The notes below the pieces were generated by a model, which worked only from the letters and a program-made list of their open reading frames with translations, had not been told where the DNA came from and did not search any database. Shown piece after piece: positions 62,623 to 64,000 of a stretch of DNA of 64,000 nt. This stretch comes from Megaleporinus macrocephalus. Its lineage: Eukaryota > Chordata > Actinopteri > Characiformes > Anostomidae. The DNA lies in NCBI GenBank assembly GCA_021613375.1, contig CM038704.1, forward strand, positions 31,310,582-31,374,581, written 5' to 3'. The position numbers were made by a program, and so were the translations under genes. Position 1 is the first letter of the stretch. Each line of letters begins with the position of its first letter.

Positions 62623-62696
62623 CTTTACAGAGTTTTGAAAACAGTTATAACATATATCCCCATATATGTTATAACTGTTTTCAAAACTCTGTAAAG
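62623..62696. repeat. Perfect palindrome, 35-bp arms, 4-nt loop, in LINE 3' UTR
   Basis: The left arm 62623-62657 (starting ctttacagagttttgaaaac) is the exact reverse complement of 62662-62696, separated only by cccc. It lies about 65 bp upstream of the LINE's end. The arms show no mismatch. Such a structure would fold as a 35-bp hairpin in the LINE RNA. Confidence 0.97.
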
Positions 62697-62760
62697 CTGC
62701 TTTGAGACAACATCGTTGTAAAAAGCGCTATATAAATAAAATTGACTTGACTTGACTTGA

Positions 62761-62876
62761 TAGAGGAGAGAGTATCAGTATGACTGTGGATTAGACATAT
62801 AGAGGAGAGAGGGTCAGTATGACTGGGGATTAGACATATAGAGGAGAGAGGGTCAGTATGACTGTGGATTAGACAC
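62761..62876. repeat. 39-bp minisatellite array, right fragment (about 3 units)
   Basis: The array resumes directly after the LINE with the same unit but with private variants: tagacatatag in place of tagacacatag, gtatcag, and actgggg. It ends into the R1 repeat. Confidence 0.95.
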
Positions 62877-63130
62877 AACTCAACTACCATATAGATGCAC
62901 ATTGCAGTTCTACAATTACAGACTGTAGACCATCTGATTCCCTGCATATGAATCCCCTTTTACCCTGTTCTTCAGTGGCCTGGACCCCAAGAGGACCACC
63001 ACAGAGCAGGTATTTTTGGGTGGTGAATCATTCTCAGCACTGCAGTGACACTGATATAGTGGTGGCGTGTTAGTGTGTGTTGTGCTGGTATGAGTGGATC
63101 AAACACAGCAGTGCTAGTATGTTTTTCCAG
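62877..63130 (+). repeat. Dispersed repeat R1, copy 3 (partial)
   Basis: A plus-orientation fragment with accatatagatgcacattg, acagactgtagaccatctg, cagagcaggtatttttggg, cagcactgcagtgacactg and gtgttgtgctggtatgagtg. It lacks the terminal parts seen in the 12.5-kb copy. Confidence 0.8.
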
Positions 63131-64000
63131 TTCCTGATACTACCCCACCTATCACTGAGCACAACCCTTAGCTAGCTTAGAGACCCTTACTGAAACACAT
63201 TATGATCCAGAAGAAAAATGTGTTATGACTTCCATCCGTTTCATTTTAGGTTATCTGTATGAACAAACTCAAATGTGAGTGTAATAATTTAATAACCTTA
63301 TAAATTATTTTAGGAAAATATTCACTTCATTATGCTGGTTTGTTTATTGTCTTGTTTACCATCTTTGTTAATTGACCTGTAACACTATAAAGTTTGGTCA
63401 GTTAGGGGAGCACTGTGCTCAATGTTCTACAATCAACTCCATCTACAAGCAAAGCCATTGGCTGATAAGCCACTGAATGCTGTCATTTTATTGGCTCCCT
63501 ACTGCGATATCTGCATGAACTGTGGTGCCTTATGTTAATAATGATGTGGTAATCTGCTGCAGCGCCACCCTGAGACAGACCAGTGCTGCACCTCTAGTTA
63601 GTCAAGAGTACTAAAGACAGAAGCTCATTTATTCACAATGAAAGAGCTAATCAATGGACAGCATAACACCATAGTAAGTTTATCTTGAGGAATCCCTATA
63701 AGTTTGATGACATAAGTTTGATGAAGCTTGACATTCAGAGGGTCCATAAGGTGTATTAGGTGATAAAATATGCCAAGAACCTCCTTTGATCAATGGTGAT
63801 TTGTTGCGTTATTGGTCAAAATATCTCAAATTAAAAAAATATTCAAACAGAAGATGCCAGTAGACCAATTTTGCTTTTGCTTACAGATTTGTGCTCAGAG
63901 TAGCTCTAGTAACCACTGTTGTAAAGAAAATGTCGAAAAAAATCCAGTATAGGCATAAATGGGTTTAGTCAAGTTCTCTAGGTAAACATAGCAAATTTAT
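63131..64000. other. No recognised feature
   Basis: AT-rich to the window end, except a mixed patch at 63530-63620. No supported exon. Confidence 0.5.

Larger units (their letters stand above)
60191..62760 (+). mobile_element. 5'-truncated L2-like LINE inserted in the minisatellite
   Basis: About 2.57 kb with reverse-transcriptase coding sequence, a 3' UTR and a short tandem tail (ttgacttgacttgacttga) following tgtaaaaagcgctatataaa, a typical L2/CR1-group 3' end. The apurinic endonuclease domain and 5' UTR are missing, so it is a truncated insertion. It is flanked by the array on both sides, and the target word tagag occurs at both junctions (60186-60190 and 62761-62765), giving a 5-6 bp duplication. 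Assignment to L2 is from motif and tail recognition; a related CR1-group clade is possible. Confidence 0.9.

Overview
This is vertebrate nuclear DNA, almost certainly from a teleost fish. It is AT-rich and intron-sparse, and it is full of Tc1/mariner, hAT and L2-type LINE remnants, tRNA-derived SINE-like repeats and long CT/GA, AT and CA microsatellites. Several dispersed repeats resemble families I associate with otophysan fishes (characins, electric eels, catfishes). That species-level guess is inference. There are no bacterial-style genes, operons or CRISPR arrays, and I saw no rRNA or functional tRNA gene.

Layout. 1-15 kb: a decayed Tc1 element at the left edge, a SINE-like repeat, CT tracts, a degraded dispersed repeat around an AT tract, a hAT fragment with a BED-type zinc finger, and moderately GC-rich unique blocks that look like regulatory DNA. 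15.4-17.3 kb: the best gene signal, a minus-strand first exon with an ideal Kozak ATG, a signal-peptide-like N-terminus and a consensus splice donor. Its upstream side is CpG-containing and then 1.6 kb of strongly purine-biased (+ strand) sequence. Two weaker minus-strand exon candidates lie downstream at 13.6 and 7.8 kb. 20-24 kb: a long GA tract and a 1,300-bp hAT element with terminal inverted repeats and an exact 8-bp target duplication. 24-53 kb: intronic or intergenic sequence with Tc1, hAT and MITE remnants and a few candidate conserved non-coding blocks. 54.1-54.6 kb: a CpG-rich island with a minus-strand first exon beginning Met-Gly-Cys, a possible acylation signal. 58.3-62.9 kb: a 39-bp minisatellite with higher-order structure, split by a 2.57-kb 5'-truncated L2-like LINE whose 3' region holds a perfect 35-bp-arm palindrome.

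The protein-coding content I can defend is two first exons, a few possible internal or terminal exons, and transposon-derived reading frames, all broken or truncated except one short hAT frame. I could not name either host gene. I found no convincing new multi-gene system. The most unusual observations are structural: the nested LINE in a higher-order minisatellite, the LINE palindrome, the AT-cored inverted repeat at 52.6 kb, and the long purine-biased tract next to a candidate promoter.
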